Shown here piece after piece: positions 1-8,420 of a stretch of 64,000 nucleotides of DNA. Both the position numbers and the translations under genes were made by a program. The stretch is from Ideonella sp. MAG2 (GTDB taxonomy: Bacteria > Pseudomonadota > Gammaproteobacteria > Burkholderiales > Burkholderiaceae_C). Within the stretch, counting starts at the first letter, position 1. Every line of letters begins with the position of its first letter. The notes beneath the pieces are model-generated. The model saw only the letters and a list, made by a program, of their open reading frames with translations, made no database searches and was not told the origin of the DNA. Location of the stretch: assembly GCA_004359425.1 (NCBI GenBank), contig PTEU01000002.1:216624-280623 (forward strand). The letters are read 5' to 3'.

Positions 1-2
1 CG

Positions 3-17
3 TTGACGTAAACGTCA
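3..17. promoter_or_regulatory. LiuR-like palindromic operator
   Basis: The sequence has arms TGACGT and ACGTCA around a central AA. A related palindrome lies upstream of icmF at 26363-26384. From memory, the MerR-family regulator LiuR, which controls branched-chain amino acid and acyl-CoA breakdown genes in proteobacteria, binds motifs of this ACGT-n-AACGT type. The site probably belongs to a gene left of the window, because nothing coding starts beside it here. The regulator assignment is inference. Confidence 0.4.
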
Positions 18-96
18 GTCTACGCCATCTGACCCCACCGCACTGCACAGGGAGACCCTCAGACGAGAGCCGCCAGGACGGCAATTTTGAGCCCAG

Positions 97-130
97 AAAT
101 AAGAAAGCCGATCAACAGGCGTTGACCGGC
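97..130 (-). terminator. Rho-independent terminator
   Basis: Two 10-nt arms (107-116 and 121-130) pair with one G-T mismatch around the loop AGGC. On the minus strand a T-rich tail (TTTCTTATTT) follows the stem, so it can end the transcript of the chimeric gene at 326-1174. The other side is pyrimidine-rich too, so weak bidirectional activity is possible. Confidence 0.55.
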
Positions 131-325
131 TTCCTCCCTTCTTAATGCCGCGAAGCGTTTCAGTCCTCCCTGGACCTTCAACCAGCCTTGCGTGACAGCG
201 GTGAAGACAGTGTGCCCAGGGGGGTAGCAATCCACCATCCCCCTTTGGGGGGAGAAGGCCAGAGCGAGGGTGATTTTTGCGGGAAATTTGGCAGCAGAAG
301 GGGCCAAATCTGGCGATAAGACAAC
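131..325. other. Non-coding stretch
   Basis: No convincing coding sequence is visible. It contains a short perfect hairpin (TCCCCC, TTT, GGGGGGA) at 238-253. The longer open frames here lack any family resemblance. Confidence 0.5.
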
Positions 326-1174
326 TCAAGACATAGGTGGTAACACTTCTGTGACCAAGCGCTCCCGCGCCCGGGCAAAGTCCGGCACCACCGAGCGAAC
401 CACCTCCCAAAATGCCGGGCTGTGGTTCATTTCCCGCAGGTGGGCCAGCTCGTGCGCCACCACATAGTCGATGACCGGCAGGCCAAAGTGGATCAAGCGC
501 CAATTCAAGCGGATAGAGCCATCCGCCGTGGCACTGCCCCAGCGGGTTTGGGCGGAGCTGAGGCTAAGCCGCTTCATCGTGACGCCCAGCGCCTGCGCAA
601 AGTGCTGGCAGCGCTCTTCAAACACTCGCCGGGCCTGGCGTTGCAACCAGCTTTGAACGACATCGCGGATTTGTTGGGGCTCAGCGGCAGGCGGCAAGGG
701 CATGCGGGCTTGCTCCAGTACGTTCAGCTCGCACAGTGCGTCCACCCGGCGCTCAGGCGCAATGCTGGCCAGCAGGGCTTGGTGCTGGTGCCGCACGTCT
801 TTGACATGGCGCAGCCAGTTGTCGACCAAACCCAGGCGGGTGTCGTTGAGGGCGGCCTTGACGCCGCCACAGTTGGAATGCCCCACGACGATGATGTGCT
901 GCACCTTGAGCCCGTCTACCGCGAACTGGATCACCGACAAGGCATTCAGGTCGGAATGCGCCACCACATTGGCCACATTGCGGTGAACGAACAGCTCGCC
1001 GGGCAGCAGGCCTACCAGTTCGTTGGCGGGGACGCGGCTGTCGGCGCAGCCAATCCACAGGTACTGGGGGGTTTGCTGCTCCAGCAGCTTGCTGAAGAAG
1101 CCAGGCTCCCTGGCCTCTGTGCGTTGGGCCCAGCGGCGGTTGCTGTCGAACAGTTCTGTCAGTTGAGTCGTCAT
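326..1174 (-). CDS. Chimera: beta-carbonic anhydrase N-terminus fused to YgjP-like metallopeptidase C-terminus
   Basis: Residues 1-156 are a Can-type beta-carbonic anhydrase, which interconverts CO2 and bicarbonate. The zinc and catalytic residues Cys43, Asp45 (CADSR), His99 and Cys102 (GHSNCGG) are all present. The last ~65 residues of a normal Can (about 220 aa) are missing. At about residue 156, near nucleotide 706, the sequence passes in frame into the C-terminal half of a YgjP/DUF45 zinc metallopeptidase. That half keeps RWGS, the HELAH zinc site at 240-244 and His251, but lacks its N-terminal ~140 residues. In related genomes, as I recall, a gene of this peptidase family sits beside plsC. 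Here plsC is 12 kb away, across the T6SS island. Both halves look well conserved, but activity is doubtful because each fold is incomplete. A natural deletion or an assembly join are equally possible. Confidence 0.8.
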   Translation of the reverse strand: MTTQLTELFDSNRRWAQRTEAREPGFFSKLLEQQTPQYLWIGCADSRVPANELVGLLPGELFVHRNVANVVAHSDLNALSVIQFAVDGLKVQHIIVVGHSNCGGVKAALNDTRLGLVDNWLRHVKDVRHQHQALLASIAPERRVDALCELNVLEQARMPLPPAAEPQQIRDVVQSWLQRQARRVFEERCQHFAQALGVTMKRLSLSSAQTRWGSATADGSIRLNWRLIHFGLPVIDYVVAHELAHLREMNHSPAFWEVVRSVVPDFARARERLVTEVLPPMS

Positions 1175-1183
1175 GGTTGGGGG

Positions 1184-1276
1184 TCAGGCTTTGGGGCGCT
1201 TGGCCAGCAAACTGCGGCACCGTGATTCGTGCTGTTCAATCTCAGCCAGCGTCACCTGGATGTCGTCCAACAGACC
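1184..1276 (-). pseudogene. 3' remnant of the gene upstream of the carbonic anhydrase
   Basis: About 30 codons read as a plausible amphipathic C-terminus (LLDDIQVTLAEIEQHE...) and end with TGA only 9 nt before the carbonic anhydrase ATG, as in an operon. The frame is closed by TGA at its upstream edge. I read this as the tail of a lost co-transcribed gene, cut at about 1277. No family is recognised. Confidence 0.35.
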
Positions 1277-1640
1277 TCATGCGGCGGCCGCTGAACACTT
1301 GGCGCAACAGTCGGCGAGAGATCAAACAAAGAGAGTTGTAGGGGTGGCCGCAGCAGGGACATTGGTCGATTTTAGTCACTGCCAATCGGTAAGACGGTGG
1401 CCTCTCGTGGCGAGCTTAGATGAGCTGACACCGACAAGACGGCGCAGGAATGCTTTGCTCTAAGGAAGCGCTGCACAAAACCCCAATCGGTCAAATGCCA
1501 CAGAGCTTAATTAAGTCACCACTTTACACAATCTTTGAAAAGTCCTTTGAATCCTGTGGCTACTCAATGTTTTTATAAATAACATGCGAGTTTTCAAAAT
1601 ATAATCATACATCTCGGACGTCAGCTCAATTTATCGCCTT
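1277..1640. other. Non-coding border of the T6SS island
   Basis: No gene is supported here. Composition changes from GC-rich at the left to clearly AT-rich at about 1500-1640, matching the immunity gene that follows. This is probably the downstream border of the acquired toxin/immunity segment. Confidence 0.5.
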
Positions 1641-2003
1641 TCAATTAAGGTCTTTATTATTGCTTAAGACACCTCCCTCCTCGTCACGCCAAACATCCTC
1701 ATAGCCATCTCTATCGATAATAAACTTATATCCTGGCTCAAGAGCCAGGTATGGCGCAGCCTCTGGAAGAAGATCAATTATATGGGCCGCATGCACAGGT
1801 TGGAAAAAATCGTGCTCATCCGACCGCTCCCCCGCCCAAATGTACCATCCCTCCGTTCCGTTTTCCGGCTTCACCCTAACGCCATATATAGGCGATAAAT
1901 TTAGCGATGCCAATGCTATTCCAATTTTTCCATTTGGATCTATTTCACAAAGATCAGACCCGAATTTTAGACAGATATTTGCTTGAATTTCGTTAATATT
2001 CAT
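1641..2003 (-). CDS. Imm33-like immunity protein for the RHS toxin
   Basis: This is a 120-aa cytosolic acidic protein. It carries the pattern I associate with the Imm33/DUF2185 immunity family: GWYIWAGE, then DFFQPVH, then a PGYKF segment and YEDVW. Its ATG follows the TAA stop of the RHS gene with no gap, so it is translationally linked to the toxin. That position, directly behind the variable toxin tip, is where cognate immunity genes sit in polymorphic toxin systems. The predicted role is to bind and neutralise the HNH nuclease tip in the producer and its sisters. GC is low (25 of 60 bases at 1681-1740), unlike the upstream genes of the operon and consistent with recent acquisition together with the tip. 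The family call is fairly firm; the pairing is inferred from position. Confidence 0.75.
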   Translation of the reverse strand: MNINEIQANICLKFGSDLCEIDPNGKIGIALASLNLSPIYGVRVKPENGTEGWYIWAGERSDEHDFFQPVHAAHIIDLLPEAAPYLALEPGYKFIIDRDGYEDVWRDEEGGVLSNNKDLN

Positions 2004-5000
2004 TTATAGACCTAACTTTCCAGCCATACATTTGGAGAAAGCAGACGCCTGACCGCCCTGCTTTCTAGAACAGGAGGGGCAATGAGGTTGAACTGCTGCA
2101 AGACTCGTTTGTGAGGAAACGTCGTTGGTTCCTGTTCGATAGTGTTCCACGACTAGTGCATCTTTGTGGTCAGCAATCATGGCTTGATCCGTGTGACCAC
2201 AAACTGCACAGGGCTTCCCTTGTACATGGTGAGTTTGCTGAGCTGTTGGACCACAGGCAGAACTTCGACTATATTTCGATACTCCTGGTTTCGGATCAAA
2301 TGAATTTCTATCTGGTATTCCGAGATCACCAATCGGAATAGACTTCCCAGTCCCGTCGATAGTAAAACCAGCAAGTCCAAGTGGGTCAATCCATCGAAAG
2401 ACATTTGGCCCAAAAAAGCTTAAATTAAACCCACCAGAAACCCCAATAGGATCTTGACTTGAAAATCGACCTATCGTTGGATCGTAATACCTATGGCGAT
2501 TGTAGTGAAGCCCGGTTTCTTCATCAAAATGCTGTCCTTGTTGGCGAATTGGTTGATCGACTTGGTATTTCTCGGATGTGGCAGAAAATTTAACTGGATC
2601 AGTTTCATTGGCGACCAATCGTGCTTTACCCCATGCTTTGTAATCACCTGCCCAAACGACGTTTCCGATGTCATCCGTGAGTTCCTGCGGCGTTCCAATT
2701 TGATCACATTGGTACCAGTAGGTGCAGCCGTCCTGCACGGTGGCCAAAGGCACGAAACTGTCGGGCTCAAACAGGAACAAGGCCTCCTTGTTGCCACGCC
2801 GGGACTCGATCATCAGGTCACCGTCCCACAAGAATTCGGTCGCACCGAACGCGTCAGCCTTGCGGCTTCTACGTCCCAGCGCATCGTACTCATAACGGGT
2901 GGTCTGTGTGACCCTATGTCGGGTCACAGTGGCTTGTGCCATCTGATGGTTCGGACCCCACTCGAAGTGCGCTTCTTCATGCGCGCCCTTCTTGCGCTGG
3001 GTAACGTTGCCGTGTTCGTCGTACTCAAAACGCAGGTCCTGGTACACGCGCAACCGGTTGCCCGCTATGGGTGCAGGGCCGCTGGCGCTGGGTTCCTGTA
3101 TGTTGCCGGCAGGGTCGAAGGCAAAGAACTCTTCGATGCGCCCGCGGGCCGCCAGGATGCGTCCGGTGGGGTCGTACTGGAACTCGGTCAGACCACGCAG
3201 GGAATCCTGTCGTGAGACAAGGTTGCCGGCCAGGTCGTATTGATAGGCGCGCTCCACCACCGCTTGTGAACTGCGCGACTGGTGTGCAGATGCTCTGTGG
3301 CTGCTGAGGCGCCCCATGGGGTCGTAGGCGTACTGGCTGCGGAGTACGCCCTGGCTGCGCGAGGTTTCCCGGTGCAGTTCGTCGCGCTCCATGTCACAGA
3401 TGACCTGTTGCTCTCCGTCTTGCTCCAGGTTGATCTGGTGCAAATGCCCTGAACCGTAGAACAGCCAGTTCAGGCTCCGGCCGTCAGGCAACTGGGTGCG
3501 GATGCGGTTGCCCAAGGCATCGTACTCATGGTTCAGCGTACGTGGACCATTCCCTGAAAGGGTCTGTGTCTCCGAGAGCAAGCGCCCAGCAGGGTCATAG
3601 GCGAAGGCCAACTGGGCGGCGGCGTTGTGTGCGCCAATCAATCGCCCAAGCTTGTCGTACGCATAGCGGGCATGGGCCTGGTCCTCTTTCGATACACCCT
3701 CGTGGTGCTTGCTCAGGAGCCGCCCGAGGGCATCCCGTTCATAGCGGGTGACCTTACCTGGTCCCAGGTCGCTGCCTCCGCGCTCAACTAAATGGGTCAA
3801 TTCTCCGGCAGCGTTGTACACATAGCGCTGATGCCGACCGTCAAAGCCCACCTCGTCGGTCAGCCGATCCAGGATGTCATACGTGAATCGCGTGGTTTCG
3901 CCGTTTTCGTTGCGTAGTTCTGTCAGGCGACCGGCCAGATCATAGCCATACTGAAGCACTCGCCCCGCCGCGTCTTTTCGCCACAGCACATCGCCCTTGA
4001 GACTGTAGTGCCACTGTGTGCGACGCTGCTCGGGGTCAACATAGCCGAGAAGTCTGCCGTTGGCGTCCCACTCATAGCGATGTGAGGCACCACCAGGCTC
4101 GCGAACTTGAATGAGCCGCCCGATTGCGTCCCACTCGTACTGGGTCTGCTGATGCAATGCATCGGTTTGCCAGGCCAAGCGACCCAGAGGATCATACCCA
4201 TACTCGGTACTACGCTGGCTGCAATCTGTGAAGCGCTTGAGCAAGCCCGCATCGGTCCACTCCAGCCGCTTGGTTCCGCCGCGAGCATCTTGCACCGCGA
4301 TGACCTGGCCTAGCTGATCCAGCTCGTAGCGGGTGGTTTGATCCAAAGGGTCAGTGGAGGCCGTCAGGTTGCCGCGTTCATCGTAAGTGCGGCCCCAACG
4401 CCCGCCCATCGCATCGGTCAGTTCAATGGGTTGGTCAGCGTCGTTGTAGCGAATGCGTGTTTGGCTGCCAGAGGCGTCCACAACGGCTGTCAAATTGCCC
4501 CGTTGGTCAAACTGAAATCGAGTCTCTCTCCCGAGCGCATCGGTCGAACCGCGGGGGTGCCCGTTGCTATCAAAGGGGGTGGCGACTCTCACACCGTCAG
4601 GCCCCGTCGTGGCCACAATATCCCGACGATCGTCGAACTCATAGAGCGTGCTGCGCCCCAATTCATCCGTCACGCGGGTTGCTTTTTGTCGGTCGAGATA
4701 CTCAAACCGGAGCCCACTGTCGTCTGCAACTGCCCAAGACCTTAGAACGCGCCCCTGTGAAGTCGGGTGGTCATAGTCGGCTCGATACTCCGCCCCGTTA
4801 CGTTCAACGTAGGCGGATAGGACTTGTTGGTTCCAAGCGAATTGGCGTCGCTGGTCAAGAGCATCGGCCTGCTCGACGAGCTGACCCTCGCTGTTGTATC
4901 GATACTGAGCCAACGTGTGCGCAGCTACTTGCCCTTGCACCCTTAGGTCCACACTCGTCAGGTGGCCGAAGGCGTCCCACGCAAACAAAATGCGGCGCGT

Positions 5001-6350
5001 ACTGCACTCCAGCGCTGATGGCCGCCAGGCATTGAAGGGCTGCTCTGGTACTGGAGGAAACTCGAACGAGAGGAGGTTGCCGTTGCGATCAGAGACCTGC
5101 TTCAATGGCAAGCGAAACCAGTCTTCTCTGGGACGAATGAATTGAAACGTGCGCCCTGACTTGTCTCGCAAAACCCAAACGTTGTGCTCGGGTCGGAAAA
5201 GGGTGAGCTGCTCATACGCATCGAAGTGCTCGCTACCAGGCTCAATCCACGGCCAGTTCAGTTGTCGCCCGACTTCATTTCTATAGATGAGCCCCTCAGC
5301 TCGGAGCTCTAGCTGAACATCCCATTCGCAACTCCAACCAAGCCCAAACCATCCGTCATGAACCTGCCCAGATCGGTAATGCCTTGTTATCGACAACGGA
5401 ATCAACCCCTGGACATCGAAGTCGGACTGTATGAGTTGCTTTTCGCCAGTAGCAATAATGACAGGACGACCTATCGCACAGGCACACGAAGTACGACCTG
5501 AGGTAGAGCGACCAGTGCCGGTTTGAACCTGCCCTGGACCATTCGAATTCGGCGTCTTTGAGGATCCTTTAGAGAGCTTGGGCAAGACTTTGCCCAAGGC
5601 GGCCAAAATCGCAGCCACCCCAGCCCTCAAGATGAATGAGGCCAGTCGATTCCGTTCAACCTCCAACTGCGCCGGGCTCATCGGTTGAGTCCAACGCTCC
5701 ATCATTGCTTTGAACTCAGCTGCTGCGCCTGCAGAGGCTTCGATAACGCCCTTAACCCGCATGGCAACCGCTGCACCACCCGCAAGCTGACCTACGACAG
5801 GAATGGCGCTAACACCCATGAGTGCGGCAGTCTGAGCTAACGCAATAAGTGTGTCTGTAGATTTGAGCGCATCCAACATGGCCTGCCCGTCGGCTGCCGC
5901 TGCATTGCCAAAGTGAGAGGCATTTAAACCACCGACGACCTTATTGCCGTTCTCCACCACGTTCTTGACCGCGGCAGGAAGCAGGCTCCACACCGCGTTG
6001 ACGCCAGCATCCACGGCATGTTGTACGGACTGCCTACCTTCAATATAGAGGCTCTTGGCCCAGGATAAAAAACCAGTGTCGCCGTCGACTTGCCCAGATT
6101 TTTGGCCCGCCAACACCAACCCTGGTGGATGGCGGCCTGCACCCAAAAAACTCTCGCGGTGTGCAACCTTCGTACCGTGGTCAAACACAGTGCCCGCAGC
6201 ATTGTTGATCACCGCGCTGGTGTTGAAATGTGGTGCAACGCCCGGGTCACCTTTGGGCTTGAAATAGACGGGGTCAACCGGCTGCAGTGAACGTGCAGCC
6301 GCATACTGCGAAACAAGTTGCTTGTTGTCTGTGTGAACGTTGGTCGCCAT
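2004..6350 (-). CDS. RHS repeat toxin with C-terminal HNH-type nuclease domain (T6SS effector)
   Basis: This is a 1448-aa polymorphic toxin, probably carried by the VgrG spike of the same operon. The N-terminal ~290 residues are unassigned and contain hydrophobic stretches at about 170-196 and 238-253, possibly for crossing the target membrane. A DUF6531-like segment begins near residue 292 (CACAIGRPV). Many YD repeats (YDxxGRL, YDALGNR) follow and should form the hollow RHS shell. The core ends at the conserved DPLGLA motif. The 121-aa tip after it has CxxC (CAVC), ADHK and HCPSC, the layout of a zinc-bound HNH nuclease, so DNA is the likely target. The start at 6350 was chosen because it lies 7 nt after the preceding stop; an alternative at 6392 would overlap that gene. 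GC falls sharply in the tip (24 of 60 bases at 2281-2340). Confidence 0.85.
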   Translation of the reverse strand: MATNVHTDNKQLVSQYAAARSLQPVDPVYFKPKGDPGVAPHFNTSAVINNAAGTVFDHGTKVAHRESFLGAGRHPPGLVLAGQKSGQVDGDTGFLSWAKSLYIEGRQSVQHAVDAGVNAVWSLLPAAVKNVVENGNKVVGGLNASHFGNAAAADGQAMLDALKSTDTLIALAQTAALMGVSAIPVVGQLAGGAAVAMRVKGVIEASAGAAAEFKAMMERWTQPMSPAQLEVERNRLASFILRAGVAAILAALGKVLPKLSKGSSKTPNSNGPGQVQTGTGRSTSGRTSCACAIGRPVIIATGEKQLIQSDFDVQGLIPLSITRHYRSGQVHDGWFGLGWSCEWDVQLELRAEGLIYRNEVGRQLNWPWIEPGSEHFDAYEQLTLFRPEHNVWVLRDKSGRTFQFIRPREDWFRLPLKQVSDRNGNLLSFEFPPVPEQPFNAWRPSALECSTRRILFAWDAFGHLTSVDLRVQGQVAAHTLAQYRYNSEGQLVEQADALDQRRQFAWNQQVLSAYVERNGAEYRADYDHPTSQGRVLRSWAVADDSGLRFEYLDRQKATRVTDELGRSTLYEFDDRRDIVATTGPDGVRVATPFDSNGHPRGSTDALGRETRFQFDQRGNLTAVVDASGSQTRIRYNDADQPIELTDAMGGRWGRTYDERGNLTASTDPLDQTTRYELDQLGQVIAVQDARGGTKRLEWTDAGLLKRFTDCSQRSTEYGYDPLGRLAWQTDALHQQTQYEWDAIGRLIQVREPGGASHRYEWDANGRLLGYVDPEQRRTQWHYSLKGDVLWRKDAAGRVLQYGYDLAGRLTELRNENGETTRFTYDILDRLTDEVGFDGRHQRYVYNAAGELTHLVERGGSDLGPGKVTRYERDALGRLLSKHHEGVSKEDQAHARYAYDKLGRLIGAHNAAAQLAFAYDPAGRLLSETQTLSGNGPRTLNHEYDALGNRIRTQLPDGRSLNWLFYGSGHLHQINLEQDGEQQVICDMERDELHRETSRSQGVLRSQYAYDPMGRLSSHRASAHQSRSSQAVVERAYQYDLAGNLVSRQDSLRGLTEFQYDPTGRILAARGRIEEFFAFDPAGNIQEPSASGPAPIAGNRLRVYQDLRFEYDEHGNVTQRKKGAHEEAHFEWGPNHQMAQATVTRHRVTQTTRYEYDALGRRSRKADAFGATEFLWDGDLMIESRRGNKEALFLFEPDSFVPLATVQDGCTYWYQCDQIGTPQELTDDIGNVVWAGDYKAWGKARLVANETDPVKFSATSEKYQVDQPIRQQGQHFDEETGLHYNRHRYYDPTIGRFSSQDPIGVSGGFNLSFFGPNVFRWIDPLGLAGFTIDGTGKSIPIGDLGIPDRNSFDPKPGVSKYSRSSACGPTAQQTHHVQGKPCAVCGHTDQAMIADHKDALVVEHYRTGTNDVSSQTSLAAVQPHCPSCSRKQGGQASAFSKCMAGKLGL

Positions 6351-6357
6351 TTGGGCC

Positions 6358-7413
6358 TCAATGCGGAGATCGCTCGATGACATTGGCCGCAATGAGCCCT
6401 TCTGGGCCCAAAGACCAAGTCAGCGCTGTGTTGACTCTCGATAGTCCTAGCTGATCAAGTGCCAGCGTCATGGCCCATGACGATAGACCCGTACATGTCC
6501 CGGTCTGGCCCAGCAATTCTGGGGGTCTCAAATGCTGGGTGCGGCCCAGAGTCAAACGCAGCTGTAGGCTCACTTCCCAACGTGAGCGCCAGGCAGAACC
6601 ATCAGAGTCGCTCACCAAATTGCCGATGTGCTCAGGCTGCATGCCACACAAGGCCAAAGCCTGGGAGCACGCGCCCACCAAGTCTGCCGCATTGGGCTCC
6701 AACATCTGCTGATCAATACGCTGTACTCTGCGGATATCCGGGCGGTGCAATGCGAACCTGCCCGCAGGCAGTGAGCCAACGCTGCTGGCGGGCTCAAGAA
6801 CCAAGCATGCTGCGCCCTCCCCTGCGACATAACCTTCGCCGTTTCCTGCAGCGTGAAGTCGCCCTAGAGTCGCCTCGCTGAGCAAGTACTCTGGCAGGCA
6901 GTAGCTATCAACCGTAGCCAGCACTAAGCGCTTTGGTCGACCAGCCCCCTCCAACATCGCATACGCTTCAGCCAAGGCCTGCCATGCCAAACCGCTCGCT
7001 CCCACCAATATTTTACAGGTCACCGAGGCACCCAACCACGACTGCATCTGCTGGGCGATGGTTTGGCGGGCAAGCTCCGTCATGTGCTTGGGCAGGAGCA
7101 ACATGACCGTGAGGCCATTCAGCGGTTCACTTTCACCATCAAGACATTCCAGTGCTTCTGCCAGCGCAGACCCTAGCATTTTGATCAGCCGCGCTTCGCT
7201 GCCGGCACCGTCATGAATGAATTGGCATGGCGCAATGGTCACCGGAGCGCTCAGCTCTGGCAGGGCCTGTCGGCGAAAGTTCTTGCGCTGCAAATGCCAC
7301 GACAGCATGGTTTGCGGCACGCTATGTCCGAGGCAGGTTACTAACCCCGAGCCTCGAACTGACCAAACTAACGAAGAAGCAGAGGAGTTCCGCATGAGTT
7401 CTTGGGTAATCAA
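6358..7413 (-). CDS. Ketosynthase-fold protein of T6SS effector clusters, probably non-catalytic
   Basis: This is a 351-aa protein of the thiolase/beta-ketoacyl synthase fold. The segment GYVAGEGAACLVLEP matches the conserved GEGA region of ketosynthases. The nucleophile loop reads TVDSYCLPEY instead of the usual VDTACSSS, and no HGTGT histidine motif can be found, so fatty-acid condensation is unlikely. Proteins with the same VDSY feature are known to me from VgrG/DUF2169 clusters. A role in folding, loading or modifying the effector is inference. It lies between the DUF2169 adaptor and the RHS toxin. The TTG at 7413 overlaps the upstream stop and has GAGG 7 nt before it; the ATG at 7395 is the alternative. 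Confidence 0.65.
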   Translation of the reverse strand: MITQELMRNSSASSLVWSVRGSGLVTCLGHSVPQTMLSWHLQRKNFRRQALPELSAPVTIAPCQFIHDGAGSEARLIKMLGSALAEALECLDGESEPLNGLTVMLLLPKHMTELARQTIAQQMQSWLGASVTCKILVGASGLAWQALAEAYAMLEGAGRPKRLVLATVDSYCLPEYLLSEATLGRLHAAGNGEGYVAGEGAACLVLEPASSVGSLPAGRFALHRPDIRRVQRIDQQMLEPNAADLVGACSQALALCGMQPEHIGNLVSDSDGSAWRSRWEVSLQLRLTLGRTQHLRPPELLGQTGTCTGLSSWAMTLALDQLGLSRVNTALTWSLGPEGLIAANVIERSPH

Positions 7414-8420
7414 GCTAAAGCCTCAATCAGAAGGCGTTTGGGCAGGCCACCTGCCGGGCCTTTCGAGAACAAGGCCCGCCAGGTGAAGGTCATCCGATCT
7501 GCATCCGGCTCCAGCAGCAAGGTATCGTTGCGAAGTCGTACATCGCATTGCAGCTTGCCGACATCGTCGTACCCCTTCACCCGCCAAGTCATAGACGGCA
7601 CGGTCCCAACGACTAAGGGGACGCGGGACAAATTCGCCATGCGGATCGACGTTCCGGCAACGAGCGGGTCTGGCCACTGCAAAGTCGGCGATGCATCGTT
7701 CCAAAAGCGCCTATCAAAGTCTTCCGGAAGGAGTGGTGCCCTTTCACTCTTCCACTGTTCGTCGTAGGTCCCTGCGAATTTCCGCCGATGTGCAGCCCCA
7801 ACAGGGCAGTGACTCAAGCCAAAGTATTCATGCAGTAAGACTTCTGCGCCCGGTTGAACAATGGGTTCAAACCATGGAAGTAGACTGAGCTCCTGCTCTT
7901 TGTTGTCTGGAGTTTCGAGCAACGACCCTTCTCCGCCTGAAAAGGCGTAGTTCAGTGGGACTTCAGCTGCAGCCCCATCCAAACGCTTCAACTCTTTACC
8001 AAGCAAGCCCTGCAGCCTGTAGCGTGGGCCAAACACCTTGACTCCGACCGTTTTGTTGCCGACTTTGAGCCCAGCGGTGACATAGTCTCCCGCGCCACCT
8101 GGCGGCACGGTCACAGTCGCTTGCACCAACAGATTGAAGTTTGGTTTAGGTGGCGAGAGGTCGTGATCCTCCCAAAGAATGGTCTGCTTGGCACGATCAC
8201 CTAAAAGACGAAACTGCGCATCACTCAAGGGAAGATCCGCGATAGGCACATGCTTAGGCAACATCTTGACTTGGCATTGCGACTCGGCGGCGGCAAGACG
8301 CCCCGTACTCAAGCAAAAGCTCGCCTTGACCACAAGCAATCCCGCCTCCCCACCGTCGGCATCCGGCATGAGATGCCAAACAGCCGGGCAAGCTGTTCGG
8401 TTATCAAGAACGCAGGTCAT
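7410..8420 (-). CDS. DUF2169 domain protein, T6SS effector adaptor/chaperone
   Basis: This is a 336-aa cytosolic protein with the DUF2169 signature order: an N-terminal V(V)KASF segment, a central KPNFN(L)LV segment followed by KVGNK, and a second half starting around PRYRLQG. DUF2169 proteins are encoded beside VgrG and PAAR/RHS effectors and are thought to help load effectors onto the spike. Here the gene overlaps the stop of the upstream helical-repeat gene and its own stop overlaps the start of the ketosynthase-like gene, so the three are probably co-translated. The ATG at 8420 was chosen; a TTG at 8426 is possible. No unusual residues were noticed. Confidence 0.75.
   Translation of the reverse strand: MTCVLDNRTACPAVWHLMPDADGGEAGLLVVKASFCLSTGRLAAAESQCQVKMLPKHVPIADLPLSDAQFRLLGDRAKQTILWEDHDLSPPKPNFNLLVQATVTVPPGGAGDYVTAGLKVGNKTVGVKVFGPRYRLQGLLGKELKRLDGAAAEVPLNYAFSGGEGSLLETPDNKEQELSLLPWFEPIVQPGAEVLLHEYFGLSHCPVGAAHRRKFAGTYDEQWKSERAPLLPEDFDRRFWNDASPTLQWPDPLVAGTSIRMANLSRVPLVVGTVPSMTWRVKGYDDVGKLQCDVRLRNDTLLLEPDADRMTFTWRALFSKGPAGGLPKRLLIEALA

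Noticed and set aside
59-307. Possible 82-codon gene on the minus strand at the left edge
   Set aside because: It has no conserved motif, it spans the terminator hairpin at 107-130, and its composition is unconvincing.
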